Positions 1 through 8,182 of a DNA stretch of 32,697 nt are shown here, in pieces. Numbering within the stretch: the stretch's first letter is position 1; each line of letters starts with the position of its first letter. The notes under the pieces were generated by a model. That model did not search any database and had not been told where the DNA came from. It saw nothing but the letters and a program-made list of their open reading frames with translations. Made by a program: the position numbers and the translations under genes. The stretch covers positions 1 through 32,697 of the forward strand of contig JAZOOX010000028.1 of the NCBI GenBank assembly GCA_045655245.1. Reading direction: 5' to 3'. The stretch comes from RGIG8785 sp045655245 (GTDB lineage Bacteria > Bacillota > Clostridia > RGIG8785).

Positions 1-290
1 TCCCAACCGGGAATAAAGGGTGCACAAAAGCCTGCCATATTTTTGTAGCGGACAATAAAGTCCTTCAGAATCTTGTTCAGTGCGTGACCCATATGCAAAT
101 TACCATTCGCATAGGGAGGACCGTCGTGTAAAGTAAAGGACGGTTTTCCTTGATTCTTCTTTAAGATCTCTTGATAAAGGTCTGCTTTCTCCCATTCAGC
201 CAAAAAATCAGGCTCACGTGCAGGCAACGAAGCACGCATGGGGAATTCGGTTTTCGGCAGGTTGATTGTCTTGTTGTAATCTTTTTCCAT
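1..290 (-). CDS. ileS: Isoleucyl-tRNA synthetase, N-terminal part (cut by window edge)
   Basis: Charges tRNA-Ile with isoleucine in the cytoplasm. Only the first 96 codons lie in the window; the rest continues beyond position 1. The translation begins MEKDYNKTINLPKTEFPMRA and contains the class I synthetase HIGH-type signature within DGPPYANGNLHMGHALNKIL, which is the IleS/ValS/LeuS-type N-terminal Rossmann-fold block. The match to IleS rather than ValS rests on the LPKTEFPMRA opening and on the upstream T-box leader with an isoleucine specifier. The start ATG (288-290) is preceded by a GGAG Shine-Dalgarno element. The gene has its own promoter and leader, so it is regulated separately from the M42 genes upstream. 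Confidence 0.95.
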   Translation of the reverse strand, partial: MEKDYNKTINLPKTEFPMRASLPAREPDFLAEWEKADLYQEILKKNQGKPSFTLHDGPPYANGNLHMGHALNKILKDFIVRYKNMAGFCAPFIPGW

Positions 291-551
291 ACCTTTCTCC
301 TTTCAAACAAAAAGCGCCCCTGAAAAGGGACGCAAAATTCTTGCGCGGTACCACCCACATTGATTTCATACGAAATCCACTTACAGGCTCCTATAAGCCC
401 TTGCCGTTAACGGGGCTGCCGCAGATTCTTACTCAAAAGTTTCAGAATCCGTGCTCAAAAGCGATTCACAATAACAGGCATTGTTGCTCTTGCACCAAAC
501 GGCAACTCTCTGAACTGTTTCTGTTAATGTCGGTCTTTCTCACTGCATTTC
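291..551 (-). ncRNA. T-box riboswitch leader of ileS (Ile specifier AUC)
   Basis: A cis-acting leader that senses uncharged tRNA-Ile and allows transcription of ileS. Read on the minus strand it contains, in order: a Stem I region with an AGAGAG element (near 509-514); a specifier context GAATCGCTTTTGAGC with AUC at 463-465; a short CCGTTAACGG stem; the canonical T-box sequence GGGTGGTACCGCG (344-356); and an intrinsic terminator GCGTCCC-TTTTCA-GGGGCGC (314-333) followed by a U run (306-313). The T-box sequence and the terminator 5' arm are positioned for mutually exclusive antiterminator and terminator folding. The AUC specifier agrees with the downstream gene. Confidence 0.95.
314..333 (-). 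terminator. T-box-controlled intrinsic terminator before ileS
   Basis: The minus-strand hairpin GCGTCCC/GGGGCGC (one U-G pair) is followed by a U-rich tract (306-313). It overlaps the T-box antiterminator region. Because no other terminator lies between the M42 genes and ileS, it may also stop read-through from the murD-M42 operon when tRNA-Ile is charged. Confidence 0.85.
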
Positions 552-557
552 AAAGAC

Positions 558-585
558 ATTATACCATTTTTTTCGATTTTGTCAA
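558..585 (-). promoter_or_regulatory. SigA-type promoter of the ileS T-box transcript
   Basis: On the minus strand there is TTGACA (580-585), a 16-nt spacer and TATAAT (558-563), both hexamers perfect. The predicted start is near 551, giving a leader of about 260 nt. The -35 box contains the TGA stop codon (582-584) of the upstream M42-like gene, so there is no space between that gene and the ileS promoter. Confidence 0.9.
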
Positions 586-1457
586 CCCTTTTTAACAACG
601 TCAAGCGTCCGTGCAATCAAATCGTCAATATCGGCAAGGGAAACGGTTTCTCTATCTGTTCCCCGTCGGACGACAGGAATCTTCATGGAAGCAACCATAA
701 ACCCGCCCTTTTGCTTCATTAGGGTTGCTGCAAGGGACGGCTTTTCTTCGCAAACCAATCGGTTTTCAAAACAACTTGCAAAACGTTGCTTCAGCACCAA
801 CGGCATAATATAGGCGCCATCTTTTAAACAAAGTATTGCACCATCCCCCACCTTAAAACGATCATTTTCACAAAGCTCAATCAGGGTATACGCGTCTGCG
901 CCAACAGGTATCTCGCCGTATGCGCCACGATGTCTCAAGGCGGTTTGTGCCAAGGCAACGAAGGTCAAAGAACGGTCGTCTGCGCAAAGCTGCTCGGACA
1001 GTTTAAGCATCGCAAAGAGCGCTCCGTTTCTGGTTGTAACGGACTTTCCTTCTATCGAAAAAGGAACCGTTACTTCCGCAACCGAGGGGACTTTTATCAC
1101 ACCGTCAGAGGTTTTAAAAAAAGATCCTTCGGGATGCTTTTCGTCTTTATGAAAACTACCGCAAACACCATCTGCACTCCGTCCGTTGCACCCATCCGAC
1201 ACCTTAAAGTCCGTCGCCAGTTTGGTATAGAAATACGAGCCGTCCTCTTTTTCAACGTTCAGAAATGCACCTGGCACATCCATCGGGGACAAAAATACCA
1301 AATGTTCCCCCGTTCCCGCCTTATGCGCAATCACGTTCCCAAGGCGATCTACGTGTACATCGTAATACTTTGAAAGGAAGCGTGCAACCACTTCCCGTAT
1401 TTCCTCTTCATACCCGCAGACTGAAAAAGATTCGTTTAATTGTTTGAGTAATTCCAT
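582..1457 (-). CDS. Degenerate M42-family aminopeptidase paralogue (probable pseudoenzyme)
   Basis: A 291-residue protein that aligns by eye over its whole length with the two M42 peptidases encoded just upstream, but it has lost the catalytic apparatus. The N-terminal pattern CGYEEEIREVV and the DRLGNVIAHKAG stretch match the family. The first His-x-Asp ligand motif (AHMDEVG in the neighbour) is SPMDVPG here, with the Asp kept and the His lost. The bridging LDDR is VTTR, the general-base pair QEE is QTA, and the final RYLHTP ligand is RRGTDR. It is shorter than the 329-344-residue neighbours. Start: ATG with GGAG upstream, overlapping the previous gene by 22 bp. The open frame is intact, so it is probably expressed, possibly as a structural or regulatory subunit of the dodecameric neighbours (inference). 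Hydrolysis is unlikely. Confidence 0.8.
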   Translation of the reverse strand: MELLKQLNESFSVCGYEEEIREVVARFLSKYYDVHVDRLGNVIAHKAGTGEHLVFLSPMDVPGAFLNVEKEDGSYFYTKLATDFKVSDGCNGRSADGVCGSFHKDEKHPEGSFFKTSDGVIKVPSVAEVTVPFSIEGKSVTTRNGALFAMLKLSEQLCADDRSLTFVALAQTALRHRGAYGEIPVGADAYTLIELCENDRFKVGDGAILCLKDGAYIMPLVLKQRFASCFENRLVCEEKPSLAATLMKQKGGFMVASMKIPVVRRGTDRETVSLADIDDLIARTLDVVKKG

Positions 1458-2470
1458 ACATGCTTCTCCAAATCTTTTAAAAACTTTACTGCCAAATCAA
1501 TTCCTGCCCGATAGTCACTCCGTGAAGCGATCGAAAAAGGCGTGTGCAAATAGCGGCAGGGTACACTGAACACTGCAACGGGAATCCCGTCATTCGAAAT
1601 ACTGATACTACCGCAATCATTACCGCCGTAAGTCTGATTTTTAATTTGTACGGGAATGCCGTCTTCTTCTGCAAGGGAGACCAGTTGTTCTCGCAATTTA
1701 TGCGGATACAGTGTATAAGCATCTGCAACAGACAAAGCGATTCCTTGACCCAGTTGGGTAACCTGTTGTTGGGGTAAAACATTGGGGACATCATTGCAAG
1801 TAGTTGTTTCAAACACAAAGGCAATGGTCGGTTTCAGAACCCGGGCAGCTACTATTGCGCCGCGAACGCCCGTTTCTTCCTGAACTGTAAAACAGGCGGT
1901 AAGATCATAGTTTTCCGGGGTGAAACGGTTTAAAATCTCAAGAATGGCACAACATCCCAAACGGTCATCCAAGGCTTTTCCGCAAAATCGGTCTTCCGTC
2001 TCTGAAAAGGCGGTTTCAAAAGCTGCGTATTCCCCTAACGCGACCATTTCCTTTGCTTCATCGTAATTTCTTGCACCAATGTCAATCGCCAACTTTATCA
2101 AAGGAATCTCTTTCTTTTTCTCCTCCTCCGACAGCAAGTGTACAGCAACGGCACCGATTACGCCGCGTAGACCATTGCGCCCGACGATGACACGTTTCCC
2201 CAAAAAGCAGGATGTTGACATCCCGCCAACAACCTGAAATCCGAGTGTTCCGTCCTCGTATATTTTCGAGATGATAAAACCGACTTCATCCATATGCGCA
2301 CAAAGCATGACCTTAGCCGCGGAAGCAGACTTCCCCTTTTTAGAGGCATACAAATTTCCAAACCCATCAGTTGAAACGTTGCAGTCCTCCGGTAAATACG
2401 AGCAAATCAGTTCACGAACTTCGTCCTCATAACCGGAAGGCCCAAAAACCTCGCTCATTTTTTGTATCAC
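1436..2470 (-). CDS. M42-family aminopeptidase / endoglucanase-like metallopeptidase (copy 2)
   Basis: Cytoplasmic dinuclear-metal aminopeptidase of the tetrahedral M42 (TET/YsdC/FrvX) group, which trims peptides from their N-termini. All family ligands are visible: His and Asp in AHMDEVG (about 59-61), the bridging Asp in KALDDRLG, the Glu pair in VQEETGVRGA, an acidic residue in FVFETTT and the last His in CRYLHTP. I place the start at the GTG at 2470 rather than the longer frame: GGGAGG lies just upstream, and this GTG overlaps the TGA of the preceding M42 gene (GTGA), giving 344 residues. It sits in a tandem of three paralogues behind murD. Substrate preference cannot be read from the sequence. 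Confidence 0.9.
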   Translation of the reverse strand: MIQKMSEVFGPSGYEDEVRELICSYLPEDCNVSTDGFGNLYASKKGKSASAAKVMLCAHMDEVGFIISKIYEDGTLGFQVVGGMSTSCFLGKRVIVGRNGLRGVIGAVAVHLLSEEEKKKEIPLIKLAIDIGARNYDEAKEMVALGEYAAFETAFSETEDRFCGKALDDRLGCCAILEILNRFTPENYDLTACFTVQEETGVRGAIVAARVLKPTIAFVFETTTCNDVPNVLPQQQVTQLGQGIALSVADAYTLYPHKLREQLVSLAEEDGIPVQIKNQTYGGNDCGSISISNDGIPVAVFSVPCRYLHTPFSIASRSDYRAGIDLAVKFLKDLEKHVWNYSNN

Positions 2471-3456
2471 AGCGACCACCTCCCGACACACGCGGTCAAA
2501 AGCGAAACTGCAGAATCAGCATCTTTTATATCAAACTGTTCCACGGGCGTGTGCATATAGCGAATGGGTAACGAAACCATTACGGTCGGTAAGCCGCAAC
2601 CCGCCAACTGCAATGTCCATGCATCCGTTCCCGAGGAACCGCCCATTACTTCCACCTGATGCGGAATGTGTTCTTTTGTTGCGATGTCAATCATCTCTAA
2701 AGCGTACTTTCGCGCAACACTGGGCCCCATCCCAATCGCAGGACCGCCACCGCAAAGGAAGGTGCCTTCGGTATCGTTATGACTTTGACCGAAGGTAACA
2801 TCCAAGACAATTGCCAGATCAGCGGAAATTTTGCTTTCAGCAATCAGTGCTCCCATATGCCCGATTTCTTCTTGAACAGCAAACAAGACGGTCAAATCGG
2901 CATCCGTTTCCGTCACTTCTAAAAAAGAAAGCAGGATCTCTACACTTGCACGGTTGTCCAATGCAGGGCCGAAAAAACGTCCATTCTGCACAAAGGGCAC
3001 TGTATTAAACGAAATATAATCGCCGACAGAAACCCACTCCTTCACTCGAATACCGAACCCGGTATCAATGCAAAGTCGATTCAACGAAGGGGATTTGTCC
3101 TTGTTTTCGGGGTCTTCGGACGGATGGAAGCAGATCGTTCCGCGAACTTCCCTTCTGCCGTGGATGACAATATCCTGCGAAGGCAAAATCCTTAAATCCA
3201 GCCCACCTACCGGGGAGAAACGAACAAAACCATTAGGATCAATTTCCGAAACCATCATCCCAACCTGATCGATATGGGCTTCTAAAAGGATATGTTTTCC
3301 GCTTCCCTGACGATGTGCAAAAAGATTCCCAAAGGAATCTTTTTCACAACTGAAATTCAGTTTCTCTAATTCGGTTTTTAGAAGTGCCGAAACCGATTCT
3401 TCATTACCGGAAATCCCAGGCATTGAAGATAAAGTTAAAAGTCGTTCAATATTCAC
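2467..3456 (-). CDS. M42-family aminopeptidase (copy 1 of the tandem)
   Basis: A 329-residue M42 metallopeptidase, first of three tandem copies in transcription order. Ligand motifs are complete: EAHIDQVG (His, Asp), PALDNRAS (bridging Asp), VQEEIGHMGA (catalytic Glu and ligand Glu), VLDVT and IRYMHTP (final His). The GGSSGTDAW stretch is also typical of the family. The start is a GTG preceded by AGGTG at a suitable distance; it begins 11 nt after the murD stop, so it is co-transcribed with murD. Proposed role: intracellular peptide turnover. Any link to murein peptides because of the murD neighbour is inference only. Confidence 0.9.
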   Translation of the reverse strand: MNIERLLTLSSMPGISGNEESVSALLKTELEKLNFSCEKDSFGNLFAHRQGSGKHILLEAHIDQVGMMVSEIDPNGFVRFSPVGGLDLRILPSQDIVIHGRREVRGTICFHPSEDPENKDKSPSLNRLCIDTGFGIRVKEWVSVGDYISFNTVPFVQNGRFFGPALDNRASVEILLSFLEVTETDADLTVLFAVQEEIGHMGALIAESKISADLAIVLDVTFGQSHNDTEGTFLCGGGPAIGMGPSVARKYALEMIDIATKEHIPHQVEVMGGSSGTDAWTLQLAGCGLPTVMVSLPIRYMHTPVEQFDIKDADSAVSLLTACVGRWSL

Positions 3457-3467
3457 TATATCACCTG

Positions 3468-4832
3468 TTAAGAAAGATCGTTGACCAGTTCGCGGAAACG
3501 ATTTCCGCGCTCGACAAAATTTTTAAACATCCCAAAGCTGGCACAAGCGGTAGAAAGTAAAACGACATCATTGGGCACAGCCACTTGAGAAGCCATCGTT
3601 ACCGCTTCTTCAAAGGTTTGGACTTCGATGATTTCCGTTCCCCCACGGGGTGCTTTTTCGACCGCATCACGAATTAAAGGACCACTGGGCGTATCAATCA
3701 AAAGCACCAATTTTTTCACTTTTTTCGCAATCAGACAGCCGAAATCATCAAAGGGGATTTTTTTATCATACCCACCTGCAATCAAAACAATCCCACAATC
3801 GAATGCATTTAAAGCAGCTGTGCTGCGGGAAGGTGTGGTCGCAATGGAGTCGTTGTAATAGCGAACGCCGTTTCGTTCACCAACAAACTCGATGCGGTGT
3901 GCTACTCCTCCGAATGTTGCAGCAACTTTGCGTACCGTCTCGTCAGAAACATCGTCGCGGGTAGCCGCAATCGCCGCCATATAGTTCTCGACATTATGGA
4001 TTCCCGGAATCTTAATCGCGGTTCGTTCCAAAATCGGTTCGTCGTCGACATAAACCGTATCACCGCGCAGGCAAACCAAAGCATCTGTTTTAGAAGAGAA
4101 ACTACGCGAAATCCCATTCGCTTCTCGTCCGAATTGCTGGGTTAGATCGTTGTCCAGATTGGTAACTAAAACGTCGCCTTCTCGTTGGAAGTTCATGATA
4201 TTTTTCTTGGCTTCGATATATTCTTGATAGTCCTTGTGAACATCCAAATGATTGGGCGTGATATTGGTCACAATTGCAACCTGCGGGCTTCGTTTCAACG
4301 TGTGTAATTGAAAGCTGGAAAGTTCGATAACAACACGGTCATCCGCCGTCATTTCTTCCAGTTTATCCAGCAAGGGTGTGCCGATATTTCCACCCAACCA
4401 GCAACGGTAGCCCTCTTCCTTTAAAAGCTCGTAAACAATGGTGGACGTGGTGGTTTTGCCATCGCTCCCCGTAATTCCGTAAATTTTTGCAGGGCACATC
4501 TCAAAAAACTGTTCCATTTCCGAAGTGATGACAGAGCCGTTTTCGCGCGCAGTAACAAATTCGGGAATATCAAAGCGCATTCCGGGAGTCTTAAAAATGA
4601 CAGGATGATCCAGATCGGAAAGGTATGATGCACCCAATTGAAAAGCTACACCTTTTTCGTTCAGGGAAGTGTACACGTCACCCAGTTCCTCTGCAGAACG
4701 CTTATCACAAGCCGTAACGATTGCACCAAGGCGAAGAAGCAAATGGATCAAGGGGGTATTGCTGACACCAATACCAACAACTGCGACTCTTTTCCCCGAA
4801 ACCAGTTTTTTTAGTTTAGAATAGCATTCCAT
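3468..4832 (-). CDS. murD: UDP-N-acetylmuramoyl-L-alanine:D-glutamate ligase
   Basis: Adds D-glutamate to UDP-MurNAc-L-Ala, an ATP-dependent cytoplasmic step of peptidoglycan synthesis. The 454-residue length is normal for the family. Visible features are an N-terminal Rossmann-like UDP-binding part (VAVVGIGVSN), the Mur-ligase ATP loop GSDGKTTT (around residue 120), the ELSSFQL and NITPNHLD motifs of the central domain, NDSIATTPSRS, and the C-terminal signature ACASFGMFKNFVERG. It is not next to other cell-wall cluster genes; instead it heads the M42 peptidase genes. The start ATG has GAGGG upstream. The preceding terminator (4856-4889) lies only 24 nt before it, so transcription depends on read-through or on a promoter I could not identify. 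Confidence 0.95.
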   Translation of the reverse strand: MECYSKLKKLVSGKRVAVVGIGVSNTPLIHLLLRLGAIVTACDKRSAEELGDVYTSLNEKGVAFQLGASYLSDLDHPVIFKTPGMRFDIPEFVTARENGSVITSEMEQFFEMCPAKIYGITGSDGKTTTSTIVYELLKEEGYRCWLGGNIGTPLLDKLEEMTADDRVVIELSSFQLHTLKRSPQVAIVTNITPNHLDVHKDYQEYIEAKKNIMNFQREGDVLVTNLDNDLTQQFGREANGISRSFSSKTDALVCLRGDTVYVDDEPILERTAIKIPGIHNVENYMAAIAATRDDVSDETVRKVAATFGGVAHRIEFVGERNGVRYYNDSIATTPSRSTAALNAFDCGIVLIAGGYDKKIPFDDFGCLIAKKVKKLVLLIDTPSGPLIRDAVEKAPRGGTEIIEVQTFEEAVTMASQVAVPNDVVLLSTACASFGMFKNFVERGNRFRELVNDLS

Positions 4833-4855
4833 ATTTGTTCCCTCACTTAATCAGT

Positions 4856-4889
4856 AAAAATATGGCTTTGCCAAACGGCAAAGCCATAT
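4856..4889 (-). terminator. Intrinsic terminator after ispH-S1
   Basis: A 12-14 bp perfect stem, TATGGCTTTGCC-loop GTTT-GGCAAAGCCATA on the minus strand, is followed by TTTTTA. It lies 13 nt after the ispH-S1 stop codon and ends the dacF-to-ispH block. On the plus strand it lacks a T run, so it is unidirectional. Confidence 0.9.
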
Positions 4890-4901
4890 CAACCCAAATG
4901 A

Positions 4902-6932
4902 TTATTCTTCAGCGCCCAAATCAGGAAGGATGGTTCCCAAGGTAACATCCATTTCTTCAGAGAAAGTCGGAGTTTCTTCTTCCTCGACTACTTTTTCTTC
5001 CTTCTGAGGTTTTTCAGCTTCAGGAAGAATCTCGCGGATGCTCAGGCTGATTTTCTGTTTTTCCCAATCGATCTCGATAATTTTTGCATCAACAACATCG
5101 CCAATGGTCAAAGCATCAGACGGCTTTGCGATGTGAACATTAGAAATCTGTGAAATGTGAATCAGACCATCAATGCCGGGCATTACTTCAGCAAAAGCGC
5201 CAAAGGGGACCAAGCGAACGATCTTACACTGAATAACGTCATTCACATTCAACTGTGCTTTTGCCTTGGTCCAAGGATTGTTTTCAGCAGTTTTGTAACC
5301 CAGAGAAATCTTCTTGGTTTCACGGTCGGCAGACAGAACGAATACATCGATCTGATCCCCTACTTTTACAACCTCGGAAGGATGCTTAATGTGACCCCAG
5401 GAAAGTTCGGAAATGTGAACCAGGCCATCAATGCCGCCGATATCAACGAATGCACCAAAGTTGGTCAAAGACTTAACGGTACCGGTGTAGTGCTTACCCT
5501 CTTCAATATCCGCCCAAATTGCCTCGGAAGCTTTTTTCTTTTCTTCAACCAGGACCGACTTGATCGAGCCGACAATCTTGCGCTTTCTGCGATTTACATC
5601 GATGATACGCAAAGAAACTTCGTTGCCCTTCAGCACGCTCAGGTCACTGAGGAAACGGTCGTTTGCCAAAGAACCGGGAACAAAAACGCGGGTTCCGTCA
5701 ACCAGAACGATGATGCCGCCGTTTACAACGTCAACAACCTTACCTTTGACGATTGCTTGTTCCTCGAACGCTTTTTCGGCAATCTCCCAGCCCTTCATAA
5801 CATCCAACTTTTTCTTGGACAACATAACAGTGCCCTCGATGTCGTTAACGCGAACAACAAAGACCTTAATCTTGTCGCCGACTTTAACGATGTCCTGCGG
5901 TGCCAAGGACGGATCGTCGGTCAATTCACTTACAGGAATATAACCGTCTGCCTTGGTGCCGAGATCCACGGAAACCTCCGTGGGCGAGAAGCCGATAACG
6001 ATACCTTCAACTACATCCCCTGTATTTAAGGTAAGTAAGGATTCCTCTAAAATTTCAGCGAAGCTCCTTAACTCTTCTGCGCTTTCTAAGATTTCTTTTT
6101 CTTCTGCCATGATATTTGCTACCTCCTTTATTATCCACGCCGGTGTTGATGCGCCGGCTGTGATACCGATCCCTATCCCCCGTCCTACCAGATCTGTCGG
6201 GAGATCCTCCAAACGCTCTATGTAATACGTCTGTTTACATATTTGTCTGCAAATTTCGTACAATTTTGCAGTATTTGAACTACCGCGACCGCCAATGACC
6301 ATCATCGCATCTACTTGTTCAGCCAGTTTTGCGGCAGAATTTTGCCGTAACTCGGTCGCATGACATATTGTATCAAAAATTACGGCGTCTGTACAGTAGT
6401 TTTTTAAAATTTCTATAATTTTTTTCCAAGCTTCAATACGGAAAGTTGTTTGTGCAACGACACAAAACGGCGGAGCAACAGTTACCGCTTCCGCTTCCTG
6501 CGGTGTGGCAATAATGACAGCTTTGTTCTCACACCAACCGTTAATGCCAATAACCTCAGGATGAGTCTTATCGCCGACAATGACAATATTATACCCTAAC
6601 TCGTAATGTTTTTCAACTATTTTATGAATTTTTTTTACATAAGGACAAGTGGCATCGATTAGTTCATCCGCATTTTCCCGCAAATACTCTGAAACAACTT
6701 TGGGAACACCGTGGGTACGAATGACAACAGCGCCGCCGTCGGGAGCCTCTTCTTCATTTAAAACAGATACGCCTTTTTCTAACAAATCGGAAACTACTTG
6801 CGGGTTATGGATGATAGGACCGTATGTAGACACCTTTACTCCTTCGTTCATTTTGTCGTAAAGCAGTTCCATAGCGCGATCCACACCATAACAAAACCCT
6901 GCATTCTCAGCAATGTAAATCTGATTCTTCAC
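4902..6932 (-). CDS. ispH: IspH (HMBPP reductase) fused to four S1 RNA-binding domains
   Basis: A 676-residue fusion. The N-terminal part (about 1-283) is 4-hydroxy-3-methylbut-2-enyl diphosphate reductase, the last MEP-pathway enzyme, making IPP and DMAPP with a [4Fe-4S] cluster. The three cluster cysteines are visible in AGFCYGV (Cys14), DATCPYV and DTICHAT, with THPEV and SSNT also conserved. The C-terminal part holds four S1 OB-fold repeats beginning near GDVVEGIVIGF, GKVVDVVNGG, GKHYTGTVKSLTNFGAF and NDVIQCKIVRLVPFGAF, then an acidic tail. This fusion is known in many Clostridia and often stands in for rpsA. The start is GTG, overlapping plsC by 26 bp. Cmk-plsC-ispH-S1 is the usual clostridial order. 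Confidence 0.96.
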   Translation of the reverse strand: MKNQIYIAENAGFCYGVDRAMELLYDKMNEGVKVSTYGPIIHNPQVVSDLLEKGVSVLNEEEAPDGGAVVIRTHGVPKVVSEYLRENADELIDATCPYVKKIHKIVEKHYELGYNIVIVGDKTHPEVIGINGWCENKAVIIATPQEAEAVTVAPPFCVVAQTTFRIEAWKKIIEILKNYCTDAVIFDTICHATELRQNSAAKLAEQVDAMMVIGGRGSSNTAKLYEICRQICKQTYYIERLEDLPTDLVGRGIGIGITAGASTPAWIIKEVANIMAEEKEILESAEELRSFAEILEESLLTLNTGDVVEGIVIGFSPTEVSVDLGTKADGYIPVSELTDDPSLAPQDIVKVGDKIKVFVVRVNDIEGTVMLSKKKLDVMKGWEIAEKAFEEQAIVKGKVVDVVNGGIIVLVDGTRVFVPGSLANDRFLSDLSVLKGNEVSLRIIDVNRRKRKIVGSIKSVLVEEKKKASEAIWADIEEGKHYTGTVKSLTNFGAFVDIGGIDGLVHISELSWGHIKHPSEVVKVGDQIDVFVLSADRETKKISLGYKTAENNPWTKAKAQLNVNDVIQCKIVRLVPFGAFAEVMPGIDGLIHISQISNVHIAKPSDALTIGDVVDAKIIEIDWEKQKISLSIREILPEAEKPQKEEKVVEEEETPTFSEEMDVTLGTILPDLGAEE

Positions 6933-7500
6933 TATCCTTCACCATCCGACAAATCGTGTTCCAAATCTCTCCGCTCACAGCGTTTAGTGTCTCTGCATTC
7001 AGTTTTGCATCATAATACCCATCCAGCGAAACCGGTGTGCCGAAACGTACCGTTGTGCGTGTGAATAAGCGGAAGTTGCCTTCAATCGAAAAAGGAATAA
7101 TTGGCGTTTTGGATTTTAAAGCAAGATAAACCGCACCGTTTTTCGCTTCATCCGAATTACGGTGTCCGGTCTGAAAAATGGTCAACGCCTTTTTTTCCTT
7201 CAAAACTTTCAGGGCCGTTCGAATCGCGCCCAGGTCGCTCGTTCCACGTTGCACGGGGAATGCGCCACATTTTCGTATAACTTGTGAAACGATGGGGATT
7301 TTGAACAGTTCCGCCTTTGCCATAAATGACATGGGTCGTTGAACATGTGCAAACAGAGCAAAAACATCCCAAATCGAAACGTGATTCCCGCAAAGGATAA
7401 CGTTCCCTTCTGCAGGAACTTTTTCAACACCGATTACTTTTACCTTCCGCAAAAAATGTGTGCAGATCCACGCAAAACTTCGTATGAAAAAATGTCTCAT
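6907..7500 (-). CDS. plsC: 1-acyl-sn-glycerol-3-phosphate acyltransferase family protein (altered block III)
   Basis: A member of the PlsC/LPLAT family, which acylates lysophosphatidic acid at the membrane to give phosphatidic acid. It has 197 residues, normal for short bacterial PlsC. The catalytic H-x4-D motif is present as NHVSIWD (about 39-45) and the block IV region as PIIPFSIEG. The usual block III FPEGTRS, which contacts the glycerol phosphate, reads FQTGHRN here, losing the conserved Glu. This may reflect a changed acceptor or a paralogue, so the precise substrate is uncertain. The start overlaps the cmk stop (ATGA) and has GAGAAGG upstream, consistent with translational coupling. Confidence 0.85.
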   Translation of the reverse strand: MRHFFIRSFAWICTHFLRKVKVIGVEKVPAEGNVILCGNHVSIWDVFALFAHVQRPMSFMAKAELFKIPIVSQVIRKCGAFPVQRGTSDLGAIRTALKVLKEKKALTIFQTGHRNSDEAKNGAVYLALKSKTPIIPFSIEGNFRLFTRTTVRFGTPVSLDGYYDAKLNAETLNAVSGEIWNTICRMVKDSEESDLHC

Positions 7501-8168
7501 CGAACCTTCTCCTCAACCAATCGCTGCATAGCCGCGATGGACTCTTCCAACGACAAATCAGAGGTATCTAAAAGGATCGCATCATTCGCCTGCTTCAGCG
7601 GTGCAAATTCCCGTTCGGAATCATTTTTATCCCGTTCCTTGAGTTCTTTTAAAACGGTTTCGTATTCTGCTTCAACGCCCTTTTCCAACAATTCCAGATG
7701 TCTTCTTTTAGCACGGATTTCAGGCGAAGCAGTCAAAAATATTTTGACCGTTGCTTGGGGAAGTACATAAGTACCGATGTCGCGACCGTCCATCACGACG
7801 TTTTCTTCTGCTGCAATAGCCCGTTGCAAGTCAACCAGTTTTAAACGAACTTGGGGAATTAAAGCAATTTCTGATGCGCCCATCGAAACTTTGTTGGTGC
7901 GAATCTCTTTGCTGACATCGCGCCCGTTTAAGAGCACATGTAACCCATTTTCTTGTTTAAATCCTATTTTAATCTCGTCCAGTACTTTTAAGACCGAAGG
8001 GACGTCTGTTCGAATCGAAATCCCTTTTTCGATGCAATAGAGCGCGGCGGCGCGATACATTGCTCCGGTATCGATATAAACATATCCCAATTTCTTTGCC
8101 AGCTCTTTGGAAATTGTACTTTTTCCTGCGCCTGCAGGACCGTCAATTGCAACTTGAATTGCTTTCAT
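7497..8168 (-). CDS. cmk: Cytidylate kinase
   Basis: Phosphorylates CMP and dCMP using ATP in the cytoplasm. The 223-residue protein begins MKAIQVAIDGPAGAGKST, with the P-loop GPAGAGKS at about 10-17. Typical Cmk stretches follow: YIDTGAMYRA, VSMGASEIA, VVMDGRDIGTYVLPQA and an R-rich lid region (EIRAKRR, RDKNDSERE). It lies in the conserved clostridial order flavoprotein-(small protein)-cmk-plsC-ispH-S1. It ends in an ATGA overlap with plsC. Confidence 0.97.
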   Translation of the reverse strand: MKAIQVAIDGPAGAGKSTISKELAKKLGYVYIDTGAMYRAAALYCIEKGISIRTDVPSVLKVLDEIKIGFKQENGLHVLLNGRDVSKEIRTNKVSMGASEIALIPQVRLKLVDLQRAIAAEENVVMDGRDIGTYVLPQATVKIFLTASPEIRAKRRHLELLEKGVEAEYETVLKELKERDKNDSEREFAPLKQANDAILLDTSDLSLEESIAAMQRLVEEKVR

Positions 8169-8182
8169 TTGTCACACCACCA

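Noticed and set aside
266..595. 109-codon plus-strand frame
   Set aside because: It is antisense to the T-box leader and ileS promoter; no ribosome-binding site or family resemblance.
5157..6029. 290-codon open frame on the plus strand
   Set aside because: It lies wholly antisense to the S1 domains of ispH-S1, shows no family motif, and has no ribosome-binding site or independent gene spacing.
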